In this document: piece after piece, positions 26,338 to 34,188 of the stretch
Position numbering within the stretch: position 1 is the first letter of the stretch
How the letters are laid out: each line of letters opens with the position of its first letter
Virus record (IMG/VR): IMGVR_UViG_3300020034_000013
Span: 1-63,823 of that record
DNA from: a virus
Direction: 5' to 3' (one strand)
DNA: 63,823 nucleotides
Notes under the pieces: model-generated
Database searches by the model: none
Told to the model about the DNA's origin: nothing
What the model saw: the letters and a program-made list of their open reading frames with translations, nothing else
Position numbers and translations under genes: made by a program

Positions 26338-27578
26338 TGGCCGTCCTTCCTCGCTACAATCCAGAAAATGACGTCGTGGTTATGGAGCTCGTACAAAGCG
26401 GGGTCCAACTCAATGCGTGGAAGGAATATTCGGTCACATCCAGCTATATGGAACCCACGGATTCGTTTAGTTTTACGATCGCCGCGGAACATATGACCAA
26501 GCCGCAGAAAGATGCACTGCTCCCTGGGGCGGAGATCAAGTTGATGGTCAACGACCATCTCCAGGTGAGTGGTTATATCGATCAGATCGCCTACTCCGCC
26601 ACCCGTTCCGACGGTGCCGAGCTCAAGATTTCTGGCAGGGATAAGATGTCCTTGATCGTGGACTCTTGTATCGATCCGACCACGAACTTCAAAGAGGCGA
26701 TGAACCTGGAGCAATTTCTGGCCGCGGCGCTCGCTCCTTGGGGCTACACGAAAGATTCTTTCACGATCGACGATGAGACCAACCTAGGTATCGTGACGGG
26801 CAATGTACGAGGCGTGAAAATGTCTCACAGCAAGAAGCGATTGGGAGCGCCCATCAACAGCTACAAGCTGCATCAAATTCGTCCCTATTCGGGAGAAGGT
26901 GCCTTCGAATTCTGTTCTCGCATCTCCCAGCGTCTCGGGCTCTGGATGCGACCGCAGGCAGACGGCAAGCAGATCACAGTATCCAAGCCTACCTATGATG
27001 GCACGGCGATCTATACAATACGTCGCAGCTATGATGGCCATAACGATATTCTCGACGGCGAGGTTGTACTCAACCTCGAGAGCCAGCCAAGCATCATCGT
27101 AGCGGATGCTTTCTCGACGAACGGAGTCTTCGGCGCCGGCAGGTGCTGGGCATATATGGAGAATCCGATCATCGAAGTCCCCATGGGAGCTCACAGTGCC
27201 ATCACGAACAAATTCAGAAGTTCAAGCTCCAATAGAGTGGCCTTTCCGGAGCTCGCAACGAACCAACTTTATACTGTGCCACAAGCCCGTCCCCTTTATC
27301 TTCACGACGATGAAGCCAAAGATCAGACGATGCTCAATAACTATGTGAAACGGGAGATGGCGCATCGTCTCAAAAAGTCTCTTACCTTCAACCCCACGGT
27401 GCAAGGCCATGAAGCAAATGGCTCAGTGTGGTCGGTGAATACGATCGTCTCTGTGGATTGCGAGGTTTCGGGGCTCAAAGAGAATCTTTGGGTAATGGCG
27501 AGGACCTTTACAAAGTCTCGATCTCGTGGTACGCTCACCAAGCTGGAACTGATCCGCCAACATTCGTTCGAAGTCTGA
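26337..27578 (+). CDS. baseplate hub protein, Mu gp44/P2 gpD-like
   Basis: 413 aa. N-terminus VVMELVQSGVQLNAWKEYSV, LKISGRDKMSLIVDSCI and later RVVF-type strands match the hub fold (T4 gp27 equivalent). TGATG overlap fixes the start at 26337; the longer in-frame ORF from 26094 lies over the upstream gene and is not used. Confidence 0.8.
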   Translation: MAVLPRYNPENDVVVMELVQSGVQLNAWKEYSVTSSYMEPTDSFSFTIAAEHMTKPQKDALLPGAEIKLMVNDHLQVSGYIDQIAYSATRSDGAELKISGRDKMSLIVDSCIDPTTNFKEAMNLEQFLAAALAPWGYTKDSFTIDDETNLGIVTGNVRGVKMSHSKKRLGAPINSYKLHQIRPYSGEGAFEFCSRISQRLGLWMRPQADGKQITVSKPTYDGTAIYTIRRSYDGHNDILDGEVVLNLESQPSIIVADAFSTNGVFGAGRCWAYMENPIIEVPMGAHSAITNKFRSSSSNRVAFPELATNQLYTVPQARPLYLHDDEAKDQTMLNNYVKREMAHRLKKSLTFNPTVQGHEANGSVWSVNTIVSVDCEVSGLKENLWVMARTFTKSRSRGTLTKLELIRQHSFEV

Positions 27579-27584
27579 GGTCTA

Positions 27585-28259
27585 ATGTCTTCCCCCCTGC
27601 GCTCCGGAGAATTTCAAAACGGTATCGATATTCTCGGCACCGAGGTCGACCCTGAGACCGGCACAGTGCTCTCTCAAACGGGGGATGCGCCCAATAAACA
27701 GACCGATTCCGACGGCGTCAAGATGCTATTCCCCCCGGGATTCATCGCTCGGCCCCCTGCGCCTACTCCAGATGGTAAAGCGTGTCAGGCACTTGTCCGG
27801 CGATGCGGTGATCGGGATGTAGCCATCGGATACTTCGACGTGCGAGCGCAAAAGCTCGCAGGCAACCTGGCTCCCGGAGAAACCTGTCTCTATGCCGGCG
27901 GTACGGACGGTAAAGGTCAAGCTCGCCTGCTACTCAAAGCAAACGGCGCGGCCGCTCTTTATACGGCGGAGGGCAACACCCAGGGTGGCAACTCAATCGC
28001 CATCCAGGTAAACACTGATGGCTCGATCTCGCTCTCATGCGGTGGCGGGGCTATCACGATTGGCAATGACGGCATCAAGATCGTCGAAAAGGGCGGAGCA
28101 GGTATCATGCTCTCCGGAGGTAATATTACACTGATCGGTACGGGCATCGCTCTCAACGGAGGCTCGGTAAGTCTCGGTGCAAACGCCACGATGCCAGTCC
28201 TCTGGGGACCTACGGGTATCGCGGGCGCAGCATCGCTCTCTGTAAAGGTGGCGATTTGA
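27585..28259 (+). CDS. baseplate spike protein, Mu gp45/gpV-like
   Basis: 224 aa. An OB-like N-terminal half (VKMLFPPGFIARPPAP, ALVRRCGDRDVAIGYFD) is followed by a regular beta repeat (SISLSCGGGAITIGNDGIKI, MLSGGNITLIGTGIALNGGS) typical of triple-stranded beta-helix spikes. It should pierce the outer membrane at contraction. Confidence 0.8.
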   Translation: MSSPLRSGEFQNGIDILGTEVDPETGTVLSQTGDAPNKQTDSDGVKMLFPPGFIARPPAPTPDGKACQALVRRCGDRDVAIGYFDVRAQKLAGNLAPGETCLYAGGTDGKGQARLLLKANGAAALYTAEGNTQGGNSIAIQVNTDGSISLSCGGGAITIGNDGIKIVEKGGAGIMLSGGNITLIGTGIALNGGSVSLGANATMPVLWGPTGIAGAASLSVKVAI

Positions 28260-28586
28260 GTGGCCACTTCCTGTTCTTTCGTGAGTTTCACAATCCCTCC
28301 GATCACTCTTCCCGTACCATCGCTCCCAGCACTCCCGACCATCAGCGTCACCATTCCGAGCATTGATGCATCCTTTCCCGCTCCCCCTTCATTCTCGATT
28401 CCACCCATCGCTTTTCCTATCCCCGGACTTCCGGCCCTCCCCACTATTAGCGTCACAATCCCGACGCTTGATGCCAGTTTCCCATCGCCACCTTCATTCT
28501 CGATTCCACCCATCACATTCCCTATCCCTAGCCTTCCTGCGTTACCAACAATCAACGTCCCAATCCCCTTCTGCCCGATAGATTGA
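28260..28586 (+). CDS. proline-rich triple-repeat protein, spike-tip candidate, 108 aa
   Basis: Three 35-residue repeats, each reading PPI-[TA]-[LF]-P-[VI]-P-[SG]-LPALPTI-[SN]-V, the first two continuing into T-I-P-x-[IL]-DASFP-x-PPS. Cysteines occur only near both ends (TSCSF and PFCPID). GTG 28260 directly follows the spike stop. It lies between the trimeric spike and another three-repeat protein. A single chain with threefold internal repetition could cap a threefold spike. I know no named family for it. Confidence 0.6.
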   Translation: MATSCSFVSFTIPPITLPVPSLPALPTISVTIPSIDASFPAPPSFSIPPIAFPIPGLPALPTISVTIPTLDASFPSPPSFSIPPITFPIPSLPALPTINVPIPFCPID

Positions 28587-28587
28587 T

Positions 28588-29166
28588 ATGCCCCTAACAG
28601 GTACAGGTCCCATTTTGGGTGTAGCCATGGCTGCGGGAGCAGGATCTGTAGATGCTCCTGGCATCGCTGCCTGGATTGGCGTCGGCGACGCTATCGCAAC
28701 GTGGATGCCAGCGAACCTCACAGTGCTCCCGGGTGCAATGGTGGCGGCGGGAGTCGCGGTTGGTGGCTTCGGTCTATATTCGGCAGCAGCTGCACCCACT
28801 CTAGGGGTTGCTATGGCCGCTGGTGCGGGCTCCGTCGATGCTCCTGGCATCACTGCCTGGATAGGGGTCGCTACCGCCCTCGTGGCGCACGTTGTGGCCT
28901 TCGGCCAGGCCAACCCCAATGCCTTCGTAGCCAATCCTCTAGGCGGCCCAGTAGTGGGCGCGGGGCAGATGCAGTTCACGAACCCCGCCGCAGGCCCCGC
29001 ACTCGCCGCCGGAGCAGGATCTGTAGATGCTCCTGGCATCGCTGCCTGGACAGGGGTTGGCACCGCCATTCTTACACACATGGCCGCCAATACAATAGTG
29101 CTTTCCCTCGGTTTCACCAGCCCTCCGGGCGGCGGTCCTCTCGTAGGCACCGCTCATATCTTGTGA
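28588..29166 (+). CDS. triple-repeat Gly/Ala-rich protein, PAAR-like position, 192 aa
   Basis: Three repeats with the core AAGAGSVDAPGI-[AT]-AW-[IT]-GV (about residues 15, 78, 139), separated by variable Gly/Ala/Val segments. The DNA of repeats 1 and 3 is nearly identical (28633-28675 and 29008-29050, one mismatch in 43). The place after the spike is where PAAR tip proteins are often found, but no PAAR signature or metal ligands are visible. Function unknown. Confidence 0.6.
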   Translation: MPLTGTGPILGVAMAAGAGSVDAPGIAAWIGVGDAIATWMPANLTVLPGAMVAAGVAVGGFGLYSAAAAPTLGVAMAAGAGSVDAPGITAWIGVATALVAHVVAFGQANPNAFVANPLGGPVVGAGQMQFTNPAAGPALAAGAGSVDAPGIAAWTGVGTAILTHMAANTIVLSLGFTSPPGGGPLVGTAHIL

Positions 29167-29172
29167 GCAATC

Positions 29173-29637
29173 ATGCCCGGCGCAGGTAATTCTTCAGCAG
29201 GAAACACGGATGCAGGGTTCGGGGATATCAACTTCGCTGTCATTCCCGGCGCCGATGTCTTTAGGGACCCTTTTAGTACGAAACATCTCTCCTCTCGTCG
29301 GATCGATCCCAAGACGAGAGATTACGTGATCAATGCCACTGGGCAAATTCTTGGCATGACCCGCGCTCAGCAGTTTGTTGAGCTCGCCATGGGTACCGAC
29401 AAAGGGTCTTGCGTTCTTTCGGATGTGGGACAGCAACTTCGTCGGATCCAGAAGATCACGAGTAACTTCGTGACCCAGGTCACCTCGGAGATCCGCTCCG
29501 CCCTATCGGAAGGTGTGAACGAAGGACTCATCTCCATTACGGCGATCACGGTCCTGCGCACGGGAACTACCGGCGCTTACGCAAACATCCGTTGGACTGA
29601 CCTCACCAACTTCGAAGAGAACGAGACCAACATCTAA
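29173..29637 (+). CDS. baseplate wedge protein, gp25/Mu gp46-like
   Basis: 154 aa. Contains AMGTDKGSCVLSDVGQQLRR and a helix-strand C-terminus typical of gp25/Mu gp46 wedge proteins. Stop overlaps the baseplate J start. Confidence 0.7.
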   Translation: MPGAGNSSAGNTDAGFGDINFAVIPGADVFRDPFSTKHLSSRRIDPKTRDYVINATGQILGMTRAQQFVELAMGTDKGSCVLSDVGQQLRRIQKITSNFVTQVTSEIRSALSEGVNEGLISITAITVLRTGTTGAYANIRWTDLTNFEENETNI

Positions 29638-31163
29638 TGTCTGCCGACCTTTTCACCTTCTCCGTCCCCGACCCCGAAGAGATCCGCGATGGCTTCCTTC
29701 GTACGATCAAGGCAGGTCTCATCCAGCGTGGGGTGCTCAACCCAAACGTTAGCGCGCAATCCGACTTCTACGTCGAAGCTACGGCGTTCTCCAACGAAGC
29801 CTCTGTTGTCCACGGTAACACTGTCGTCAAGGCTGACGAGATCTTCCCTGACACTGCTCCGGCGGGGGATGCCCTTATCCGGGCCGGTGCGAGAGTGGGC
29901 GTGGAGCCCAGAAATCCGGCGGGTTCTTTTGGCAGCGTGGTTTTGAACTGTACTGCATCCACTACGATTGCACTCGGACAGCAGCTCATCGACCCGTCTG
30001 GTTTGATCTACGAGGTCACCGTCGGGGGGCTGTACAACAATGGAGACCAGGTTCCCATACAGGCAGATGCCGCCGGTGCGAGTACCAACCTCCCTGAGGG
30101 TACGTCCCTTCGTTGGCAAACAGCCCCTCCGTTTTCCGCGAGCGCGGCACTTGTCGGTCTCGGAGGTCTCATCAACGGTACAGACGTCGAGAACCCCGAA
30201 GCCTTTCGCGCTCGCGTGCTCTCAAACTACCAGAATCCACCGGGCAATGGCAATCCGCAGCATGTCATCAACATCGCGGAGCAATCTTCTCCGAGCGTTC
30301 AAAAAGCGTTTGTGTATCCGACCATCCAGGGTCCAAGCACGGATCATGTTGCGGTCTGTGCAGCCCCGACGGCGACCAATCCGAGCAGGGAAATCAGCTC
30401 CACGCTCATGGCTGGAACAATCGTGCCCTACATCCAAGGAGCGCTCCCTACCCGCATCTTCACGACAATCACCACGGTCACCGATGTCTTCGTGACTTGC
30501 GCCTTCGCAGTGGCATTGCCCAGTGCACCCACGGGCTCCCCTCCCGGTCCGGGCGGAGGGTGGCTGGATGGTACACCGTTCCCTCAGATCAACCCGACAG
30601 CAGCTATCTATTCGGTGCCAACAACGGCGGTGCTAGCCAGCAACCGGTTCACGATCGCCGCCCCTGTAGTTGCCCCTACGGTAAACGTCTCACGCATAGC
30701 ATATTTCTCTTTTACACAACAGAGACTTTACAAAGCTACTGTCATCGCGTACGATACACTTACCCACGAAATTACCATCGACACCCCTTTCGTAGGTATC
30801 AACGCAGGCGATTTGATTTTCCCCCAGAGCGCAAACCAAGAATTATACATCGCGGCTATCAAAGCTGGGTTCGAGCTCATGGGACCCGGAGAAAAGTCGA
30901 CCAATACCTCCGTGCTCGTGAGAGGGTTCCGCCATCCGCCTCCCGTCACTTCCTGGCCTAGCGGCATGGGACCTAACCTCCTGAGAGCTATCACGGATGC
31001 AGGAGAGGAAGTTGGGGCAGCGCAGTATGCCTTTCGGTATGATGGGATCACTACGAATACTTCTTCGGGCGGTACGTTTTATCCGGCTGTCCCCGTTGTC
31101 GTAACAGATCCTCCTAATCTTTTCGTTCCCTTCAGAATCGGTATCTACCCGATCTCCTCATAA
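29637..31163 (+). CDS. baseplate J-like protein (Mu gp47)
   Basis: 508 aa. Features of the baseplate J family: VEATAFSNEASVVHGNTVVK, RAGARVGVEPRNPAGSFG, and the GGLINGTDVENPEAFRARVL motif (G..ANGTD.E....R.R). Forms the wedge around the hub. Confidence 0.82.
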   Translation: MSADLFTFSVPDPEEIRDGFLRTIKAGLIQRGVLNPNVSAQSDFYVEATAFSNEASVVHGNTVVKADEIFPDTAPAGDALIRAGARVGVEPRNPAGSFGSVVLNCTASTTIALGQQLIDPSGLIYEVTVGGLYNNGDQVPIQADAAGASTNLPEGTSLRWQTAPPFSASAALVGLGGLINGTDVENPEAFRARVLSNYQNPPGNGNPQHVINIAEQSSPSVQKAFVYPTIQGPSTDHVAVCAAPTATNPSREISSTLMAGTIVPYIQGALPTRIFTTITTVTDVFVTCAFAVALPSAPTGSPPGPGGGWLDGTPFPQINPTAAIYSVPTTAVLASNRFTIAAPVVAPTVNVSRIAYFSFTQQRLYKATVIAYDTLTHEITIDTPFVGINAGDLIFPQSANQELYIAAIKAGFELMGPGEKSTNTSVLVRGFRHPPPVTSWPSGMGPNLLRAITDAGEEVGAAQYAFRYDGITTNTSSGGTFYPAVPVVVTDPPNLFVPFRIGIYPISS

Positions 31164-31172
31164 GGATACCCC

Positions 31173-31667
31173 ATGGCAGGTCTACCCGGCATCGACGACA
31201 TTGACTCCTACGGAGGGGTTTTCATCAACTACTCCCCGATCGAGGATCCCCAAACCGATCTTGACGCCGGGTTCTTCAACCTGATTTCGAGTAACGTAGC
31301 CGGGATGACACAGACCGCATGGCGTGCGATCGTGCGCGTGCAAATGAACGGAGCTGCCGCACCCACGCTACTGCAACATTGGGCAGTCTGGGGCAATGGT
31401 CCTTCTGTCGCACCTACGCTGGTGCGATCTGGCGTTGGAGCTCTCCAAGTGATCTGGCCCTCTACAGTAGTGGATGCCCTTGTTCAGACGAAGTCTGTAG
31501 CTTTCCGCGATGCATCCTTGCAGATGCGAGGTTTGCAGGCCATCAAACTGCACCCCATCGTCGACTTCCCGGTCAGCCCCAACCAAGTGTTCTGCTACTT
31601 CTTCACATCAGCGGATGCTGCGAGCGATGGTACCACCGGGCAGCAGTTTACGCTGTTTGTGAGCTAA
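31173..31667 (+). CDS. tail/baseplate protein, 164 aa
   Basis: Beta-rich protein between baseplate J and the gp48-like gene (ATWRAIVRVQMNG-like strand, SPNQVFCYFFTSADAA). Family not recognised; position implies a baseplate or tail-surface component. Confidence 0.55.
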   Translation: MAGLPGIDDIDSYGGVFINYSPIEDPQTDLDAGFFNLISSNVAGMTQTAWRAIVRVQMNGAAAPTLLQHWAVWGNGPSVAPTLVRSGVGALQVIWPSTVVDALVQTKSVAFRDASLQMRGLQAIKLHPIVDFPVSPNQVFCYFFTSADAASDGTTGQQFTLFVS

Positions 31668-32392
31668 TGTTCGGCGGCCTTCGATCCTCCCCTTGGCGGT
31701 TTGGCGGGGGGCAAACGCAGCTTGAGATCCTTCTAATCTCGCTGAACAATGCGATGGGGACCGCCTACACGACGGATCAAACCTCCGTGGTATACCTCCG
31801 AAACTTGGCGATGGCGAAAGTCATTCGGCAGATGCTCTCTTCTAATCAGAGACTCGCCAATCAAGGAGACCCCAACAAGCTCTCAACACTTCTCTCTCGA
31901 TGGGAGAAGATCATGGCGCTCCCGATAAATCCCGATCTCTCTGATACAGAACGTCGCTTGAGGGTCTCAAAACTCATTGCTCGATTCGGAGCCGTCGAGA
32001 CCTATCAATATGTCACGGACACTCTTACCCGTGAGTTGGGTCCTGTCTTCGTGAGTTTGGAGTTCATCGATGTCTCTCTTGCTCTTATCGGTGTTCCCGA
32101 TGGGTCTTACCCCTACGGCAGCGTATTCCCGGGTAATCCGTGGTTCTCTACGGTGGACCATATCCTTATCCGACTGCAAAAACCTGCAGGATACAATGAA
32201 GCGCAGTTCTACGAGGCGGCGGGCAAAGTGGGTCTCATTCTGGACCCGATCCTCCCAGTATGGAACACGTTCGATTGGTATCGTGCGCCGGAACCTGGAC
32301 CGCCGATAGATATGTCCCCCGAAGGACCTACGGCAGCCGGCTTCTATCTCGATCAAGAACACAACCTCGATAACAACATTCTGGACGTATAA
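31667..32392 (+). CDS. tail protein, Mu gp48/gpI-like
   Basis: 241 aa. Helical N-terminus with ERRLRVSKLIARFGAVETYQ and a mixed C-terminus LPVWNTFDWYR, as in gp48-type baseplate periphery proteins that connect fibres. TAATG overlap fixes the start. Confidence 0.65.
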   Translation: MFGGLRSSPWRFGGGQTQLEILLISLNNAMGTAYTTDQTSVVYLRNLAMAKVIRQMLSSNQRLANQGDPNKLSTLLSRWEKIMALPINPDLSDTERRLRVSKLIARFGAVETYQYVTDTLTRELGPVFVSLEFIDVSLALIGVPDGSYPYGSVFPGNPWFSTVDHILIRLQKPAGYNEAQFYEAAGKVGLILDPILPVWNTFDWYRAPEPGPPIDMSPEGPTAAGFYLDQEHNLDNNILDV

Positions 32393-32394
32393 TT

Positions 32395-33741
32395 ATGGCT
32401 ATCACGCGCAGTAAGACCCCCGATTGGTCAGTCGGTGAAAAGCTGACATCCGCCCAGCTCAATGCTCTCGATCTGAACACGACCTATGGCCTCGACAGGC
32501 GTAGCGGGCAGTCGGACAACCTGGCGAGCGTCGTATCGGCGACCGCGGGCGGGAGGATTATCCCCTCTAACACGTCAGTGCCGGATGCTGACATGACATA
32601 CAATATGTCGAATGGCATCTCTTTCGTGCGGATCGACGCGCTGAGCACCGATAGAACGTACACGTTCTCGAACACGGGAGCTGCAGTGGGCGACCGTGTA
32701 TGCCTTGAATGGGGCTCGGCCTCTGGTGCCTCGGCGATCATCAAGAACGCGGGCGGAACTACGCTCATCCAGCTCGGAGATGGTACTGATCCCAGTGACG
32801 ACGGGACATACGCGGAAATCGTCTTCAACGGAGGGTTCTGGCGGCTTGCGAACTATACGACCGGGTCCCGTTTGCATGTCGTGACATTCCTCACCAGCGG
32901 CTCTTGGACCTGCCCTCGTGGCATCACGCAGGTAGACGTCGAGATCTATGGAGGCGGAGGGGGCGGAGGGGGAGCTTCGGGGTTCACTGGGACTTCCGTT
33001 TGGTCCGGAGGGGGAGGCGGTGGCGCAGGCAGCACCATGAACCGAAGGACCGTCGATGTCTCACCTGGCACCACGTATGTCTATACCGTAGGCACCGGAG
33101 GGGCGGGGGGAACGGCATCCGCAGGCGGCACGGCCGGCAACGGCGGAGCAGGCAATGACAGCGTCTTCGGCGGCGGTCCCTTCCTAGCTTACGGCCGAGG
33201 AGCCGGGGGGGGCAAAGGCGGAACTTCCTTGGCCACGAGCTCTCTTGGCGGCGGCATGTCCAGAGGCGGCACCACCGCGAACACACTCCCCCCAGCCGAC
33301 TTCTGGATCTTCTCTACGGTTGCTGCAGCCCAGAATTTCTACACCAGCCGCCAGTTTGGCGATGGTGGATTTGGGGAACTGTCAAACACTTACGACGGCC
33401 AATGGTACGCCTCTCTGTGGCAGGGCATGAGCTCTGTCGCGGGGTTTATAGGTGGATCTGGACATATCGCAGGCAGCAACTCTGGCTCCTACCAAGGAGG
33501 CTCCTCTGGTGGAGGCGGTGGTGGCGGGCCCAGCGGAGCTGGTGGAGCGGGTGGTAGCGGCGGTAATGGCAACAACGGCGGCAATGGGTTCGGCGGAACG
33601 GCTGGGGGTGCGGGTGCCGCGAACACCGGGGCGGGAGGGGGCGGAGGCGGTGCGGCAGGCTGCGGCACCGGAGTTGCTATCCTGGGGGCCGTCGGAGGTG
33701 CGGGCGGCAGCGGCCGAATCCGCCTCTTCTACACTAAGTGA
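32395..33741 (+). CDS. glycine-rich tail fibre/adhesin, 448 aa
   Basis: N-terminal part (SAQLNALDLNTTYGLDRRSG) attaches to the tail; residues about 180-448 contain many Gly-rich strings (GGGGGGGGASGF, GGAGGTASAGGTAGNGGAG, GGNGNNGGNGFGG). This resembles adhesins in which polyglycine-II helices form a sandwich and loops bind receptors (phage S16 gp38). The variable non-Gly segments (DFWIFSTVAAAQNFYTSRQF) would be receptor loops. Function inferred from composition. Confidence 0.65.
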   Translation: MAITRSKTPDWSVGEKLTSAQLNALDLNTTYGLDRRSGQSDNLASVVSATAGGRIIPSNTSVPDADMTYNMSNGISFVRIDALSTDRTYTFSNTGAAVGDRVCLEWGSASGASAIIKNAGGTTLIQLGDGTDPSDDGTYAEIVFNGGFWRLANYTTGSRLHVVTFLTSGSWTCPRGITQVDVEIYGGGGGGGGASGFTGTSVWSGGGGGGAGSTMNRRTVDVSPGTTYVYTVGTGGAGGTASAGGTAGNGGAGNDSVFGGGPFLAYGRGAGGGKGGTSLATSSLGGGMSRGGTTANTLPPADFWIFSTVAAAQNFYTSRQFGDGGFGELSNTYDGQWYASLWQGMSSVAGFIGGSGHIAGSNSGSYQGGSSGGGGGGGPSGAGGAGGSGGNGNNGGNGFGGTAGGAGAANTGAGGGGGGAAGCGTGVAILGAVGGAGGSGRIRLFYTK

Positions 33742-34134
33742 TCATTCTTTCGTGAGCTCGATATCGTAATCCGAAGAACACGAGTCCGTTTCATAGTGGA
33801 TAAAACCGAAGCCGGTAGACCAATCATCGCTCCAACGGACGTCCTCTTCGGTTTTCCACTCGGGGCACTGCATAGTGAGAGTCACGCCACAGGCATTGTA
33901 GTCGCGTGTACCCTCTCCAGTGCATTCCTTCTCCATTACGAGAGATCCGTCTTTCCAGGTTTGCTCTGGGATGTGGCTCTTGTCGAGAGGGCACGTGCTC
34001 CCAACCCGAGGGTGGAGAGTGAGAAGATACGTAGCCTTACCCTTCGGGTAGGCGCACGAGAAATCCAGGTCCGGCGGGGCACAACCCGAGAGCAAGAACT
34101 CTACGCATACGACTGCGAAGACGAAGAATTTCAT
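33742..34134 (-). CDS. four-cysteine lipoprotein (leftward moron), 130 aa
   Basis: MKFFVFAVVCVEFLLSGC gives a lipobox with Cys18. The mature part has the layout C-x-Y-P-K-G...Y..., Cys, Cys, W...G.G..., final C, also seen at 9041 and 59581. It abuts the fibre gene tail to tail with no gap and has GAGGAG and its own promoter. Located between two fibre genes, it could protect the lysogen or infected cell from other phages, or prevent rebinding of progeny; inference. Confidence 0.68.
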   Translation of the reverse strand: MKFFVFAVVCVEFLLSGCAPPDLDFSCAYPKGKATYLLTLHPRVGSTCPLDKSHIPEQTWKDGSLVMEKECTGEGTRDYNACGVTLTMQCPEWKTEEDVRWSDDWSTGFGFIHYETDSCSSDYDIELTKE

Positions 34135-34154
34135 ATCTGTCTCTCCTCAGGGAG

Positions 34155-34182
34155 ACTTTAGCCACCCTCTTGTAAGAGTCAA
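34155..34182 (-). promoter_or_regulatory. promoter of the fibre-region lipoprotein
   Basis: TTGACT, 16-nt spacer, TAAAGT, then a 20-nt leader containing GAGGAG before ATG 34134. Unlike most similar promoters here this one gives a normal leader. Confidence 0.55.
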
Positions 34183-34188
34183 TACCCT

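Noticed and set aside
28701-29189. Basic Cys/His-rich forward ORF in another frame of the triple-repeat gene
   Set aside because: Shadow of a GC-rich repetitive gene; overlaps the recognised frame with better start and neighbours.
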